Positions 51,228-60,920 of a DNA stretch of 64,000 nt are shown here, piece by piece. The stretch lies in assembly GCA_965216155.1 (NCBI GenBank), contig CBDCFD010000006.1:310001-374000 (forward strand). The letters are read 5' to 3'. The DNA comes from CATOSP01 sp965216155 (lineage in GTDB: Bacteria > Chloroflexota > Dehalococcoidia > Lucifugimonadales > UBA3495). The notes below the pieces were generated by a model. It was not told the origin of the DNA, made no database searches, and worked only from the letters and a program-made list of their open reading frames with translations. Every line of letters begins with the position of its first letter. Position 1 is the stretch's first letter. Made by a program: the position numbers and the translations under genes.

Positions 51228-51902
51228 ATGGTCAAGAAAAAAGGCACTGCCCTGCTGATTGTCTACACCGACGTGGACGTGGAGCACGAGGCGGACTTCA
51301 ACGCCTGGTACAACCAGGAGCATGTACCCGAGAGGATGAGCGCCCCAGGGTTCCTGGACGCCGCCCGCTATGAGGCCCTTCGGGGCGGACCCCGGTACCT
51401 GGCGGTGTACGAACTGGAGTCGGTAGAGGCGTTGCAGTCGGACGAATATCTGCGGATGAGCCGGAACCCGACTGAGTGGACTAGGCGGATGTCTCCCAAC
51501 GTAGTGGGACGCAACACGGTGCGGAACGTCTACACGCAGATTTATCCAGCCGAGAGCGACACCCACACGTTGGGCCGGGGTATGGCTCCCGCGCTCCAGA
51601 TCGGGCGGATGGACGTTCCTCCAGACATCGAGGATAAGTACAACTACTACTACGACAACGTGCGCACTCCCGCCAACCTGCACATTCCCGGTTGTACCCA
51701 CGTGCGCCGCTACCATGCGGTAGAGGGCTGGCCCAAGTACCTGACAATGTACGAGTTCGAGCACGAGAAGGTGCCCGAAACCCTGGCCTGGGAGGAACAG
51801 CGCAAGCAGGACACGATGCACCAGTATATTGTGGGTACATACGGACACGCACACGGATCGCCGGGCGTCTACCGCCGGGTGCTCCCTCCCCGCGCGTTTT
51901 AA
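51228..51902 (+). CDS. Dimeric alpha-beta-barrel (EthD-like) protein of unknown function
   Basis: A 224-residue protein. ATG at 51228 has GAGG eight bases upstream. The N-terminal half reads GTALLIVYTDVDVEHEADFN, then AWYNQEHVPERMSAPGFLDA, the pattern of EthD/DUF4286-like ferredoxin folds; a second half-repeat has YYYDNVRTPANLHIPGCTHV and YLTMYEFEHEKVPE. So it is a tandem of two such folds. Relatives accompany degradation genes. It heads a run of six plus-strand genes. Confidence 0.7.
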   Translation: MVKKKGTALLIVYTDVDVEHEADFNAWYNQEHVPERMSAPGFLDAARYEALRGGPRYLAVYELESVEALQSDEYLRMSRNPTEWTRRMSPNVVGRNTVRNVYTQIYPAESDTHTLGRGMAPALQIGRMDVPPDIEDKYNYYYDNVRTPANLHIPGCTHVRRYHAVEGWPKYLTMYEFEHEKVPETLAWEEQRKQDTMHQYIVGTYGHAHGSPGVYRRVLPPRAF

Positions 51903-51951
51903 TTGCCGGTTGTGACAAATCTCAGGTTTCCCGTAGTTGGGGGTGATACCA

Positions 51952-52371
51952 ATGCCTAGTAAACTGACCCTGGAAGAGACTCACAAATTTCTTGACAGTA
52001 AGCCCGGGTGGATAGCGTTGACCACCATCGGCCCGGACGGGTATCCTCACACCGTTCCGTTGGGCTATTTTCGCCTTGGGGACGATATCGTGATGGGCGT
52101 CCGCGGCAACACCAGGAAGCTGAAGAACATCGAGGGCAACCCAAAGGTAGGCCTACTGCTGGAAAGCGGCAGGTCGAGGCAGGACATAAGAGGGCTGATG
52201 GTCCAGGGGACCGCGACGGTACATTCCGACCCATTGGAGGCCCTCTTCTACGCCCGTGAAGCCGCGAAATTACGGGGTGTTGCGGAAGAGGACCTTCCCA
52301 CCGAACCACGCAAGGACGCGGTTTACATAAAAGTGTCTCCCAAGCGGGTACGCTCCTGGGATTATTCTTGA
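51952..52371 (+). CDS. PPOX-class flavin/F420-binding protein
   Basis: A 139-residue split-barrel protein of the pyridoxamine 5'-phosphate oxidase superfamily: KPGWIALTTIGPDGYPHTVP, GDDIVMGVRGNTRKLKNIEG, NPKVGLLLE and AVYIKVSPKRVRSWDYS. Such proteins bind FMN or F420 and reduce small molecules. ATG at 51952 is preferred to a TTG five codons earlier. Confidence 0.82.
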   Translation: MPSKLTLEETHKFLDSKPGWIALTTIGPDGYPHTVPLGYFRLGDDIVMGVRGNTRKLKNIEGNPKVGLLLESGRSRQDIRGLMVQGTATVHSDPLEALFYAREAAKLRGVAEEDLPTEPRKDAVYIKVSPKRVRSWDYS

Positions 52372-52432
52372 GGTGGCTTGACCGGTCGATTCCAAGAAAG
52401 TCCGCATTGCACCGGAGGCGAGAGGGGTAGAT

Positions 52433-53203
52433 ATGCCACGATTGGAAGGGAAAGTCGCTTTGATTAGCGGAGGCGCAAGGGGCCAAGGCGCAGTCGAAGC
52501 CAAGATGTTTGCCCGGGAAGGGGCCAAAGTAGTCATCGGAGATATCCTGGACGCAGAAGGGCAACAGGTAGAGGCGGAGATCAACGAGAGCGGCGGCGAA
52601 TCCGTTTACGTCCGGCTCGACGTCACCAGCGAAGCGGCCTGGCAGGAAGCTGTAGACACGGCCGCCTCCCGGTTCGGCAAGCTGGACGTCCTGGTGAACA
52701 ACGCGGGCATTGGCAGCCCGCGGGGAGCAGACGGCGAGAGAGTACTGATAGAGAATCTGACTGAGGAACAGTGGGACCAGACATTGGACGTTAACGCCAA
52801 GGGAGTGTTCCTCGGCACCAAGGCCGCCATCCCGGAGATGCGCAAGGCGGGGGGCGGGTCCATCATCAACATATCCTCGGTGGCCGGACTGGTGGGCGGC
52901 ACGACCTCGGCCTACGGCGCGTCCAAGGGCGCGGTGCGGCTGTTCACCAAAGCGACGGCCATCCAGTACGCCAAGGAAGGCATCCGAGCAAATTCGGTGC
53001 ATCCCGGAGTCATCATTACCGCGATGACCGAATCCATGCTGTCCGATGAGGAAGGGCGCGAAGCGAACCTGGCCCGCCACCCCATCGGGAGGTTGGGTGT
53101 GCCGGAAGACGTGGCCTACGGCGTGCTGTTCTTGGCCAGCGACGAGTCATCGTTCATGACCGGCAGCGAGCTTGTGATCGACGGCGGGCTCACGGCGCAG
53201 TAG
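52433..53203 (+). CDS. Short-chain dehydrogenase/reductase
   Basis: A 256-residue classical SDR: KVALISGGARGQGAVEAKMF, LVNNAGIGSPRGADGE, SIINISSVAGLVGG with the Ser, and TSAYGASKGAVRLFTKA with YxxxK. VIGDILDAEG after beta-2 points to NAD(H). ATG has GAGAGGGG upstream. Relatives include cyclohexanol- and steroid-type dehydrogenases; the substrate is unknown. Confidence 0.92.
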   Translation: MPRLEGKVALISGGARGQGAVEAKMFAREGAKVVIGDILDAEGQQVEAEINESGGESVYVRLDVTSEAAWQEAVDTAASRFGKLDVLVNNAGIGSPRGADGERVLIENLTEEQWDQTLDVNAKGVFLGTKAAIPEMRKAGGGSIINISSVAGLVGGTTSAYGASKGAVRLFTKATAIQYAKEGIRANSVHPGVIITAMTESMLSDEEGREANLARHPIGRLGVPEDVAYGVLFLASDESSFMTGSELVIDGGLTAQ

Positions 53204-53266
53204 CGGACGAGCAGCCCGGAACTTCACCGCGCACCAGAGCGAACAAGTCAGACCAGGAGGTTGTCC

Positions 53267-54148
53267 GTGCCTATCGAACGGCTTTCACCCGAGTTGGACC
53301 GCATCGTATCGGCGGACCAGGAGTTGGAGGAATTGGGCAACGGCTACGAGGTTGCCGAGGGTCCCCTGTGGTGGCACGAAGCGGGGCATCTGATTTTTAG
53401 CGAGGTCCGGGGCAACAGGCGGCGGCAGTGGACTCCCGGCAGCGGCATCACTCTGCTGCAGGAGGCCACGAACAACGCCAACGGTCTGACCAGGGACCTT
53501 CAGGGCAGGATGCTGCTGTGCGAGGGAGGCGCGGGCCGTGTGACCCGGATAGAGCCCGATGGCAGCCTCACCGTGGTTGCCAACAGCTACCAGGGGAAGC
53601 GGCTGAACCGGCCCAACGACCTGGTTGTGAGGCCGTCGGACGGCAGCATCTATTTCACCGATCCAGGAGCGCCGGATCCCGAACTGGAACTGTCCTATTC
53701 CGGCGTATACCGCGTGTCCGCAGACCTGGGTTCGATTTCCCTGTTGGCATCGGACTTCGCCTTCCCCAACGGCCTGGTCCTGTCGCCGGACGAGAGCATC
53801 ATGTACGTGGCCGATTACCGGGGAGGCCGTATCCGGGCCTTCGACGTGCAGCCCAACGGTATGCTGAACCTGGCCAGCGACCGGGTCTTCTGCCAACTCA
53901 ATCCACCAGTGCCGGTTACCCCCTTCGGCCCTGACGGGATGAAGGTCGATGTGGAAGGCAACGTTTACAGCACCGGCCCCGGCGGGGTCTGGATAATAGA
54001 CCCCGCCGGCAACCACCTGGGGACAATCCTGACCGGGGCGCAGACCACCAACGTGGGTTGGGGCGGAGACGACTGGAAGACCCTGTTCGTTACCACGTTC
54101 GGGTCGTTGTTCCGTATCCAGATGAACATCGCGGGGATTCCGGTCTAG
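53267..54148 (+). CDS. SMP-30/gluconolactonase-family protein
   Basis: A 293-residue six-bladed propeller. GTG at 53267 has AGGAGG six bases upstream. Family motifs are GYEVAEGPLWWHEAGHLIFS, NANGLTRDLQGRMLLCEGG, LNRPNDLVVRPSDGSIYFTD (metal-binding Asn-Asp), FAFPNGLVLSPDESIMYVAD and PDGMKVDVEGNVYSTGPGG. It probably hydrolyses a sugar or other lactone, using a divalent metal. It fits beside the SDR as the lactone-opening step after an oxidation. Confidence 0.92.
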   Translation: MPIERLSPELDRIVSADQELEELGNGYEVAEGPLWWHEAGHLIFSEVRGNRRRQWTPGSGITLLQEATNNANGLTRDLQGRMLLCEGGAGRVTRIEPDGSLTVVANSYQGKRLNRPNDLVVRPSDGSIYFTDPGAPDPELELSYSGVYRVSADLGSISLLASDFAFPNGLVLSPDESIMYVADYRGGRIRAFDVQPNGMLNLASDRVFCQLNPPVPVTPFGPDGMKVDVEGNVYSTGPGGVWIIDPAGNHLGTILTGAQTTNVGWGGDDWKTLFVTTFGSLFRIQMNIAGIPV

Positions 54149-54177
54149 GACCAACACTGAAGGGAGGTATCGAACAT

Positions 54178-54633
54178 ATGGACGCCACTGGAGTTTCTCA
54201 TATCGCCATTTGTGTGCGCGACATTGATAAGTCGCTTGAGTTTTACCGGGATACCCTGGGCATGACGGTGGGTTACGACCGAATACAGGACACGACTACC
54301 GGCGGTCTTCCCCACGTGTACAAGCACCCACGGAAGACGCGGCGGCAAGTCCGGTTGGTGATCGGCGAGGGCGAAAACTGCCCCACCATTACGATGACCA
54401 CTCATCCGGGAGAAGACCCGGACGGGGAGCCCATCAAGCTGGACCAGGTAGGCGTGAGCCATTTCTCCATTTCCGTTCCGGACCTTAACGGGCTTGCCGA
54501 TGATTTGGCCTCAAAGGGTGTCCAATTCGCGGGTCCCCTGGAAGCGCGAACGAACGTCCAGGGAAACATAACCAGTTTCTATGTCTATGACCCAGACGGC
54601 ATTCTCCTCCAGTTCGACGGCGGCGGGGGCTAG
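54178..54633 (+). CDS. VOC (glyoxalase/extradiol dioxygenase superfamily) protein
   Basis: A 151-residue protein: VSHIAICVRDIDKSLEFYRD, TLGMTVGYDR, and in the second half VGVSHFSISVPDLNGLADDL ending YVYDPDGILLQFDGGGG. His in VSHI, His in VSHF and Glu- or Gln-bearing end strands are placed as metal ligands. ATG at 54178 has GGGAGG upstream. It is the fifth gene of the plus-strand run. Confidence 0.88.
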   Translation: MDATGVSHIAICVRDIDKSLEFYRDTLGMTVGYDRIQDTTTGGLPHVYKHPRKTRRQVRLVIGEGENCPTITMTTHPGEDPDGEPIKLDQVGVSHFSISVPDLNGLADDLASKGVQFAGPLEARTNVQGNITSFYVYDPDGILLQFDGGGG

Positions 54634-54664
54634 GCGGCGGCGGATAGAGGAAAGGAGGCCCGGT

Positions 54665-55651
54665 ATGACCAGGCAAGGGATGGTCCTCTATCACGGGATC
54701 GAAAGCGGCGCCGACCTCAAGGAATACGCCGCCATAGCCGAACGCTGCGGTTACGAGTCATTGTGGGTGACCGAGCGGTATTTCCACGAGGAGACGTTTT
54801 CCTTGCTGGGTTTTCTGGCCGCGGCGACAGAGCGCATCAAGCTGGGGGTGGGGGTTGTCAATCCATTCACCAGAAACCCCGCGTTAACGGCTATGTCGGC
54901 CGCCACACTGGACCGCATATCGGGCGGAAGGTTCCTGCTTGGTCTGGGCAGGAGCGACAGTTGGGTAATTAAGGACCGGATGGGGATACCCTACCGCAAC
55001 CCTCGGAGCACCCTGGAGGAGACCGTTGAGACCGTCCGCAGCCTGTTGTCCGGCGGCTCCGTGACGTCTCAAGACGGGCAATTCGGTCTATCCGATGTTG
55101 GGCTGGCCACGATGCCCATTCAGGAACGCCTGCCCATTTACCTGGCGGCGATAGGGCCGAGGGCGCTGCGGCTCGCAGGCGCAGTCGCCGACGGTGTGCT
55201 GCTCAACGCATATACGCCGACATCCTACATCACATACGCGGTTGAGGAAGTGCGGAATGCGGCGCGCGACGCTGGACGAGACCCCAGCGATATCGACATC
55301 GCCTGCATGTTGGTGATTCGGCCCACGGGCGATCCCGATGGTATGCTGGCCAGCCTGAAGCCCCGGGTAGTCCGGTTGCTGGACGAGCCTTACGTTGGCG
55401 AGATTCTATTGGAGAAGGGCGGGTTCGATCCGGATATCCTGACTCCCCTCCGGGCTTCCGTGAAGGAGGATGGAGGAAGGGACGCTGTCGGGCTAATAAG
55501 CGACGAGATGGTCGACTCCTTCTATGTGGTGGGGTCCCCGGAGCGGTGCAGGGAACGGACAGAAGAGTACCGCGAGGCCGGAGTTGACCTGCCGCTGTTG
55601 CTCCCCAGGCTGGAAGACTACGCCCTAGTGGCCGCCTCGCTGGCCGGTTAG
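54665..55651 (+). CDS. Luciferase-like (LLM class) flavin/F420-dependent oxidoreductase
   Basis: A 328-residue bacterial-luciferase-fold protein. ATG at 54665 has AAAGGAGG upstream. Landmarks are IAERCGYESLWVTERYFHEE, RIKLGVGVVNPFTRNPALTA, ATLDRISGGRFLLGLGRSDS and GSPERCRERTEEYREAGVDL. LLM proteins use FMNH2 or reduced F420 to oxidise or reduce organic compounds. This family is heavily expanded in SAR202-type genomes. It closes the operon begun at 51228. Confidence 0.92.
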   Translation: MTRQGMVLYHGIESGADLKEYAAIAERCGYESLWVTERYFHEETFSLLGFLAAATERIKLGVGVVNPFTRNPALTAMSAATLDRISGGRFLLGLGRSDSWVIKDRMGIPYRNPRSTLEETVETVRSLLSGGSVTSQDGQFGLSDVGLATMPIQERLPIYLAAIGPRALRLAGAVADGVLLNAYTPTSYITYAVEEVRNAARDAGRDPSDIDIACMLVIRPTGDPDGMLASLKPRVVRLLDEPYVGEILLEKGGFDPDILTPLRASVKEDGGRDAVGLISDEMVDSFYVVGSPERCRERTEEYREAGVDLPLLLPRLEDYALVAASLAG

Positions 55652-55748
55652 CCGGAGGTCAAGAGACATTCCTCTATTAGCTAATTGGTGGCTTGATGTG
55701 CTTCCGGGCGCTCCGAAGGGTTACTTGACTAGCCGGCGGCGCTTTGGG

Positions 55749-56537
55749 CTACTTGACCAAGCGGCGGCGCATGAAGTAGGAAGCCACAAGCAGGGAAACG
55801 GCGGCGAAGGCCAACAATTCCAGCGCCCACAGGACCATGAACCAGGAAGTGTTGCCCGTTACCAGGCCGCGGGTTAGGGCGGCGGCGGGGGTTAGAGGCA
55901 GCACCCATGAGAGGGCACGGACGCTTTCGGGCAGGTGGTCCAGGGGGAAAAACACGCCGCTAACGTAGAACATCGGCAGGACGAACAGGGTGTAGAAGTT
56001 GTTCATCGCCCCGATGGTTGTGGCGGTGGCGGTGAGGATCATGGCCATGGAAGACATAGTCAGTCCGATCAGGTAGGCGCATGGGATGGCGAGAATGGCC
56101 AACGGAGAGTTCACCAACCCGAACGCCGACGCCACCGCCAATACCACGGCTCCGGAGAACATGGCCCGCGTCGCGCCCCACATCACCTCTCCGACCACGA
56201 TGTCCGCGGGATGAATCGGTGTGAACAGCATTGCTTCATAGACGTGATGGCTCTCCATGCGTAGGTAGGCTCCGTAGGTCGAGTCCAGCGTCGAGTGGAA
56301 CATGGCGTACCCGGCGATGAACCCGGGAGCAATGTATTCGGCGTAGGTCAGGTCGCCGATGTCTCCCACGTAGGCGCCGAGGCCGAACCCCAAGGCGGCG
56401 AGTATGACGAAGGGTTCGACTATCATTCCGCCGAATTCGACTTTCCAGCCGCGAATCATCGCGTCGCGGTTGCGCTGCCAGACCCGGAAACCGCGCCAGA
56501 TGATGGTGGTCCTGAGGGCGTCCGCTACGGTGGCCAT
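55749..56537 (-). CDS. ABC-2 type transporter permease
   Basis: A 262-residue membrane protein with about six hydrophobic segments and the ABC-2 pattern GFIAGYAMFHSTLDSTYGAY and MFYVSGVFFPLDHLPESVRA near the C-terminus. The first codon overlaps the stop of the ATPase gene by one base. It forms an export pump for a lipid, drug or polysaccharide; the cargo is unknown. Confidence 0.9.
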   Translation of the reverse strand: MATVADALRTTIIWRGFRVWQRNRDAMIRGWKVEFGGMIVEPFVILAALGFGLGAYVGDIGDLTYAEYIAPGFIAGYAMFHSTLDSTYGAYLRMESHHVYEAMLFTPIHPADIVVGEVMWGATRAMFSGAVVLAVASAFGLVNSPLAILAIPCAYLIGLTMSSMAMILTATATTIGAMNNFYTLFVLPMFYVSGVFFPLDHLPESVRALSWVLPLTPAAALTRGLVTGNTSWFMVLWALELLAFAAVSLLVASYFMRRRLVK

Positions 56538-57457
56538 CAGTCCCTCAGTCCCCTCCCGGTCAACCGGAGGAACACGTCCTCCAGATTGGCCGGCCTGCGG
56601 ATGACCTGGTATCCTTCCCAGGCTGACTCGGCGGCGGAGAGGCGGCCTACTTCGCCGAAGACCAGTACAACGTCTCCCACCTCTTCGAAGTCCAATTCCC
56701 GGTTCTGCAAGTCCTCGACCAGAGAGACCCGCTGCCAGGGTGGAAGCCGCACCTCCACCACCTGCTCTCCGGCGAACTCGCGTACTAATTTCTCCGGCGG
56801 CCCCTCGGCCAATATTTTCCCCAGGTCCATCACCATGAGCCGGTCGCAGAGGTAGGCCGCCTCATCCATGTAATGGGTGGTCAGTAGTATCGTGATTCCC
56901 TGGTCCTTGAGACGGCGCAGCCGGTCCCAGACCAGGTGCCGGGACTGGGGGTCGAGGCCGGTGGTCGGTTCGTCCAAGACGAGGATGGTGGGTTCGTGAA
57001 GCAACGCTCTGCCGATCATCAACCGCCGTCTCATGCCACCGGAGAGCTTGTCGGGAGCCTGGAAAGCCTTGTCGTGCAACTGGAACAGGTCAAGGGCGGC
57101 CCAGGCGCGTTCGCTGGCCTGCTTGCGCGGCAGGTTGAAGAACCGGCCGTAGGCCAACAGGTTTTGCATGACGTTCAGATCGGGGTCCAAGCTATCGGCC
57201 TGGGAAACTACGCCCAGAGTGGTCTTGACGGCCCGTTGGTCGTGCATGACGTTCTTGCCCTGGACCCACAGGTCTCCGGATGTCACGGGAGACACGCAGC
57301 AGACCATTTTCATGATGCTGGTCTTGCCTGCCCCGTTGGGGCCAAGCACACCGAAGCACTCCCCTTGATAGACTGAAAAGTCGACCGAGTCTACCGCGAG
57401 GAGGCCGGAATATTTCTTGGTAAGGTCCTTCGACTTGATGACTGTTGGTTGCGTCAT
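56537..57457 (-). CDS. ABC-2 type transporter ATPase (DrrA/NodI-like)
   Basis: A 306-residue ATPase. Walker A is GVLGPNGAGKTSIMKMVCC, the signature is LSGGMRRRLMIGRALLHEP, Walker B is ILVLDEPTTGLDPQSR and the switch His is in LLTTHYMDEAAYL. The C-terminal extension of about 70 residues is typical of DrrA and NodI. It powers the permease encoded directly downstream. Confidence 0.92.
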   Translation of the reverse strand: MTQPTVIKSKDLTKKYSGLLAVDSVDFSVYQGECFGVLGPNGAGKTSIMKMVCCVSPVTSGDLWVQGKNVMHDQRAVKTTLGVVSQADSLDPDLNVMQNLLAYGRFFNLPRKQASERAWAALDLFQLHDKAFQAPDKLSGGMRRRLMIGRALLHEPTILVLDEPTTGLDPQSRHLVWDRLRRLKDQGITILLTTHYMDEAAYLCDRLMVMDLGKILAEGPPEKLVREFAGEQVVEVRLPPWQRVSLVEDLQNRELDFEEVGDVVLVFGEVGRLSAAESAWEGYQVIRRPANLEDVFLRLTGRGLRD

Positions 57458-57587
57458 TAGCCCCTGGAGATTGAATCGAGATATTCATGGAAGGCCGGTG
57501 GCCGTTGACGGGCATTCCGTCTGGATTGCCGGTGGATGGGCGAGCTTGTAGAATCCGTGGCAGTTAACATAAAGGAGGCGGGCCAAA

Positions 57588-57977
57588 TTGTCGATTACGC
57601 TAGATGAGGCAAACCGGATGGTCCAAGCGGCCCTGGCCAAGGCGTCAGAAATCAACGTCAAGGTAAGCATCGCGGTGTGCGACTCCGGCGGAGGGCTGAT
57701 CGCCTTTGGCCGCATGGATGGAGCGAGTCCAGTGAGCGCGGTGGTGTCCCAGGGTAAGGCGGCGGCTTCGGCGGCCTTTGGCAGACCCAGCGGCACGTTG
57801 CAAGCAGACTCCCCGGTGATCCAAGCAGTAATCGCCGCGATGGGCGGCAAGATGCTTCCGGCGCGCGGCGCTGTCCCTGTAGTCAAGGACGGCGCGGTAG
57901 TGGGTTCCATCGGAGGAAGCGGCGCGACCGCAGAGCAGGACGAGGAATGCGCCCAAGCGGGTCTGGCCGCGCTGTAG
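57588..57977 (+). CDS. GlcG/HbpS-family protein
   Basis: A 129-residue protein: LDEANRMVQAALAKASEINV, KVSIAVCDSGGGLIAFGRMD, SQGKAAASAAFGRPSG and a glycine-rich VGSIGGSGATAEQDEECAQA. GlcG/HbpS proteins bind haem or act as small accessory proteins in glycolate or degradation clusters; the activity is not fixed. The start is TTG with GGAGG nine bases upstream. Confidence 0.85.
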   Translation: MSITLDEANRMVQAALAKASEINVKVSIAVCDSGGGLIAFGRMDGASPVSAVVSQGKAAASAAFGRPSGTLQADSPVIQAVIAAMGGKMLPARGAVPVVKDGAVVGSIGGSGATAEQDEECAQAGLAAL

Positions 57978-58011
57978 CGGTGTTTCCCGGGCCGGGTGAG
58001 AGGGCAAGGTG

Positions 58012-58059
58012 GGCCGCCGGGGGGAGGCCATCGGAGGGTAGTCTCCTTCCCCGGCGGCC
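58012..58059. terminator. Long hairpin between convergent genes
   Basis: GGCCGCCGGGG (58012-58022) pairs perfectly with CCCCGGCGGCC (58049-58059). It lies between the GlcG-like gene and the minus-strand gene at 58074. No T-run follows, so it is a terminator candidate only. Confidence 0.5.
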
Positions 58060-58073
58060 GGCATGCAAAGGGG

Positions 58074-58937
58074 TTAGCCGTTCAGGTTCGGGGTTGGTTC
58101 CTTGGGCAGTCCCGCGGCGACCATCTCCCACGCCCTTGCCTCCATCGCCGGCATTATCGAGTCGATTAGGTCCTGGTCCAGGTCGGCAGCCACGCCGGGG
58201 TATCCCGCGCGCTCGAGCATCGCCGCCAGTTTGCGGGTCTTGAACTGGTCCAGGGTCCATCCCAAAGTGTCCGGGACCAGCGTCTTGTCGAAGAAAATCC
58301 GGTGGTTCTTGTTTCTGGGACCGTAGTGGTAATGAGGTGCGTCCCAGAAGCAGTCGAACGCCAGAAGCTCGGTCTCTTCGGTGAAATGGCGGCCCGGAGT
58401 CCCGGCCAAATCGGCCAGAACGTGGATAGCCATTCCGCCGTCTCCGCTATTCTGCAGGCGCATCTCCAGGCCGAAGCGGATGTTCCCGGCCTCGAAGACA
58501 TCGGTGCCGCGGTTATGCTTGACGGTGTTGCGGCCGGTGGCGAAGTTGTCGCGGGCCGTGGAGTCCAACTCGGCCAGGGCCGCCTTGACGGCACTCATGT
58601 CGATCTCGCCGGCGACCTGGGGATAACCCGCCTCCCGCACCATTGCCGGGAGGTTGTCGCGGACCTGCTTGACAGTCCAACCCACCGGGTTGCCGTCCAC
58701 GGTGGAGTCCATCCGGAACAGCTTATTCTTTCCTTCCGGGCCGTAGATGTAGCTGCGTTCAAGATCGAAGCAGTTGAACCGCAGCAGAGTCGTTTCTTTG
58801 CCTCCGTCGTCGGCCACCACCAGAATAACTACGCCTTGGTCTGAGTGGTCCTGTACGTTGCCGTCCCACAGCTCATGCTGGACTATGAACTTTACTCGCC
58901 CGGCCTCGATTCTGGGTCTAACTGCCTGCTGTGTCAT
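58074..58937 (-). CDS. Tandem-duplicated protein of unknown function
   Basis: A 287-residue protein with ATG at 58937 after GGGAGG. It contains two diverged copies of a domain of about 110 residues. Copy 1 has RVKFIVQHELWDGNVQDHSD, LLRFNCFDLERSYIYGPEGK and VGWTVKQVRDNLPAMVREAG. Copy 2 has NIRFGLEMRLQNSGDGGMAI, LLAFDCFWDAPHYHYGPRNK and LGWTLDQFKTRKLAAMLERA. Shared positions are FxCFxxxxxYxYGPxxKN and GWT. I do not recognise an enzymatic motif. A -10-like TATAAT lies at 59034-59039 on the minus strand. Confidence 0.75.
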   Translation of the reverse strand: MTQQAVRPRIEAGRVKFIVQHELWDGNVQDHSDQGVVILVVADDGGKETTLLRFNCFDLERSYIYGPEGKNKLFRMDSTVDGNPVGWTVKQVRDNLPAMVREAGYPQVAGEIDMSAVKAALAELDSTARDNFATGRNTVKHNRGTDVFEAGNIRFGLEMRLQNSGDGGMAIHVLADLAGTPGRHFTEETELLAFDCFWDAPHYHYGPRNKNHRIFFDKTLVPDTLGWTLDQFKTRKLAAMLERAGYPGVAADLDQDLIDSIMPAMEARAWEMVAAGLPKEPTPNLNG

Positions 58938-59300
58938 TGATACTCTACCTCCCAACATCGTTGTATTCGCGGGTTGCTCTTGGGTCCTCGGGGCCGTGGG
59001 CGAACCGCAGCGCGAACCCGCAGCGTCTTGCAAATTATACCACCAACGCGGGAGGCTGACGCCCTACTTCAGCCGGCCGGCGAACGGGTCGCCGGTCAAT
59101 ATGGCGGTGGCATGGGTGTTGGCGCGTACCATGTGTGGGGCGCGACGGACAGGTCCGCGATATGGAGCCGGTCCACGCCACGAACAAGTCAGTATGAGGT
59201 GGACCCGGGAAACTGGACAGGCAGCTACGCGAGAGTCCTGCTCCTAAACTTAATGCAGTTGTCGCTGTCGGGAAGGAGTGGGAAATGTCGAACTATTGAT
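58938..59300. other. Intergenic region without a recognised gene
   Basis: About 360 bp holding the upstream region of the 58074 gene and the downstream side of the IS-interrupted gene. No coding frame with family resemblance was seen. Confidence 0.4.
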
Positions 59301-59333
59301 AAAAAAGGGGCCGCTGCTTCGAAGAAGCGGCCC
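59301..59333 (-). terminator. Intrinsic terminator of the interrupted membrane-anchored gene
   Basis: On the minus strand GGGCCGCT (59326-59333) pairs with AGCGGCCC (59308-59315), followed by a T6 run (59301-59306). It ends the gene whose stop is at 59369. Confidence 0.8.
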
Positions 59334-59987
59334 ACTATGGGTTTTAGGCCGTAACCCTTCCAGAGACCCTACCGCACGGATATCCTTTCGCCCTGCACCC
59401 TCAACTCTGTTACCTCGAAGTTGTCGCCTACCTTCACAGGAATTCCTCGGGCATCGTCCGCGTACACAACCAATTCACCCTTATATCGGAACTCCCATCC
59501 GGGGGCATCGTCCGTACAGGCAACTTCAAAGCAAACCCTGGTCTTTGTGGTCACCGGGGTAAGCTCAATATCCAAAAACTTCTCCAGGGGGTCGATTGGA
59601 TTGGCAATCAGCCCGTCGCGTGGGATTGTTAGCGAACCTTCTCCAACTTCCTCGACAGTTGTTGACCCAATCGGGTCATCGTAGGTCGTGTAATGGTCGT
59701 TTTCAAGTCTCCGGTAACTACCGACAGTGCTGAAAACGCCCACTCTGACCTCAAAGGGGTCGGCGGCTATCACTTTCTCCTCCCAAGAATTCCGGGAGTT
59801 ATACGTCAACCTTCGAGTCTCATTGATGGTCGACCCGTTTACCATAAAATCGGTCTGGTATATCATGGTCAGTGGGAGCCAATCAGTCACGCTCGCGGCA
59901 GTCGTGTTACTACGTAGTACAAATGTGACGATTCCGACTGCGACCAGACCGAAGGCCGCTGCCAGGAATATCAAAGTTCTCCAGTTA

Positions 59988-60920
59988 GAGCCTATCCTAA
60001 TAACCCGGCGGCTCTGAGAGCGATAAGGGCGCAGGCGAAATGAAGAAAGGCGATGTAGTTGGTGGGAGACTTGTCCCAGCGGACCAGAATGCGCCGGAAG
60101 CGGTTCATCCAGCTGTGGGTGCGTTCCACCACCCAGCGCCGGGCTTTGAAGCCGGCCTCTTTCTTGATGGCCTGAGCCTCTTCCCCACGGCTGCGGATGT
60201 GGGCCGTGAAGCCAAACTCGTCCACGGTCCGGCGCACCTCATCAAAGTCGTAGCCCTTGTCCAGGCACAGACCCTGGGGATGCTCCGGGCTGGGCGCGGG
60301 GCGCGGCACGGGGAGGCTGTCCACCGTGGCCCGCACCAGCTTCATATCGTGGCGGTTGGCTCCGTCCACTGCCAGCCCCGCCGGAATGCCCCCGGCTTCG
60401 GTCAACAGACTGCGTTTGACCCCGCTCTTGCCCCGGTCCGTGGGATTGGGACCGGTTTCCCCCCCCGCCCAGGGGGGATTTGGTCAAGGCCCCGTCCATG
60501 CTCAGCCAACTCCAGTCCAAACCCTTCAATTCGTCATAGCGTTCCAGCCCGGTCCGCCATAGCTCCAGGAACACCCCGGCGGCGGCCCACTCCTGGAAGC
60601 GCAGGTGGGCGGTGGAGCCGGAGCAAATGCCGGTGGCATCCAGGGCTTTCCATTGGCAGCCGGTGCGCAGCACGTAGAAGATACCGTTGGCGCAGGTCCG
60701 GTCCGGGACCCGGGGGCGGCCTCCGCCCAAGGGATGGGTATTCACCCGCTGGGGAAGGAGTGGAGCCAGCGCCTCCCACAGCTCGTCGGATACCTGGAAG
60801 GAGCCGGTGGTGGGGTTGGCCGGAGTGGCTGGGCCGGCGCGCTTCGGTCGTGGCGGCTTGGGTTCCTTCGCTTTCGTCATACCACCAGTTTAGCTCGAAT
60901 TTTGTTTTTAGGATAGGCTC
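59988..60920. mobile_element. IS5-type insertion sequence (933 bp)
   Basis: Terminal inverted repeats are GAGCCTATCCTAA (59988-60000) and its complement (60908-60920), flanked by TTA on both sides (59985-59987 and 60921-60923). A 3-bp TNA target duplication is typical of some IS5 subgroups. It carries one two-frame transposase gene on the minus strand. Confidence 0.88.
59992..60880 (-). CDS. IS5-family transposase in two frames
   Basis: The first frame starts at ATG 60880 (DELWEALAPLLPQRVNTHPL, then RTGCQWKALDATGICSGSTA and WSWLSMDGALTKSPLGG with the first catalytic Asp). The second frame continues as GETGPNPTDRGKSGVKRSLL, then LAVDGANRHD, CLDKGYDFDEVRRTV (second Asp) and VVERTHSWMNRFRRILVRWD (Glu), to 59992. 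The shift lies in a run of eight G (near 60465-60480 on the opposite strand as C and G runs) and is +1 in sense. It could be programmed, a mutation or a homopolymer error. Confidence 0.85.

Noticed and set aside
53285..54157. 290-residue minus-strand frame opposite the SMP-30 gene
   Set aside because: It is an antisense shadow; the plus frame has all SMP-30 motifs and an AGGAGG site.
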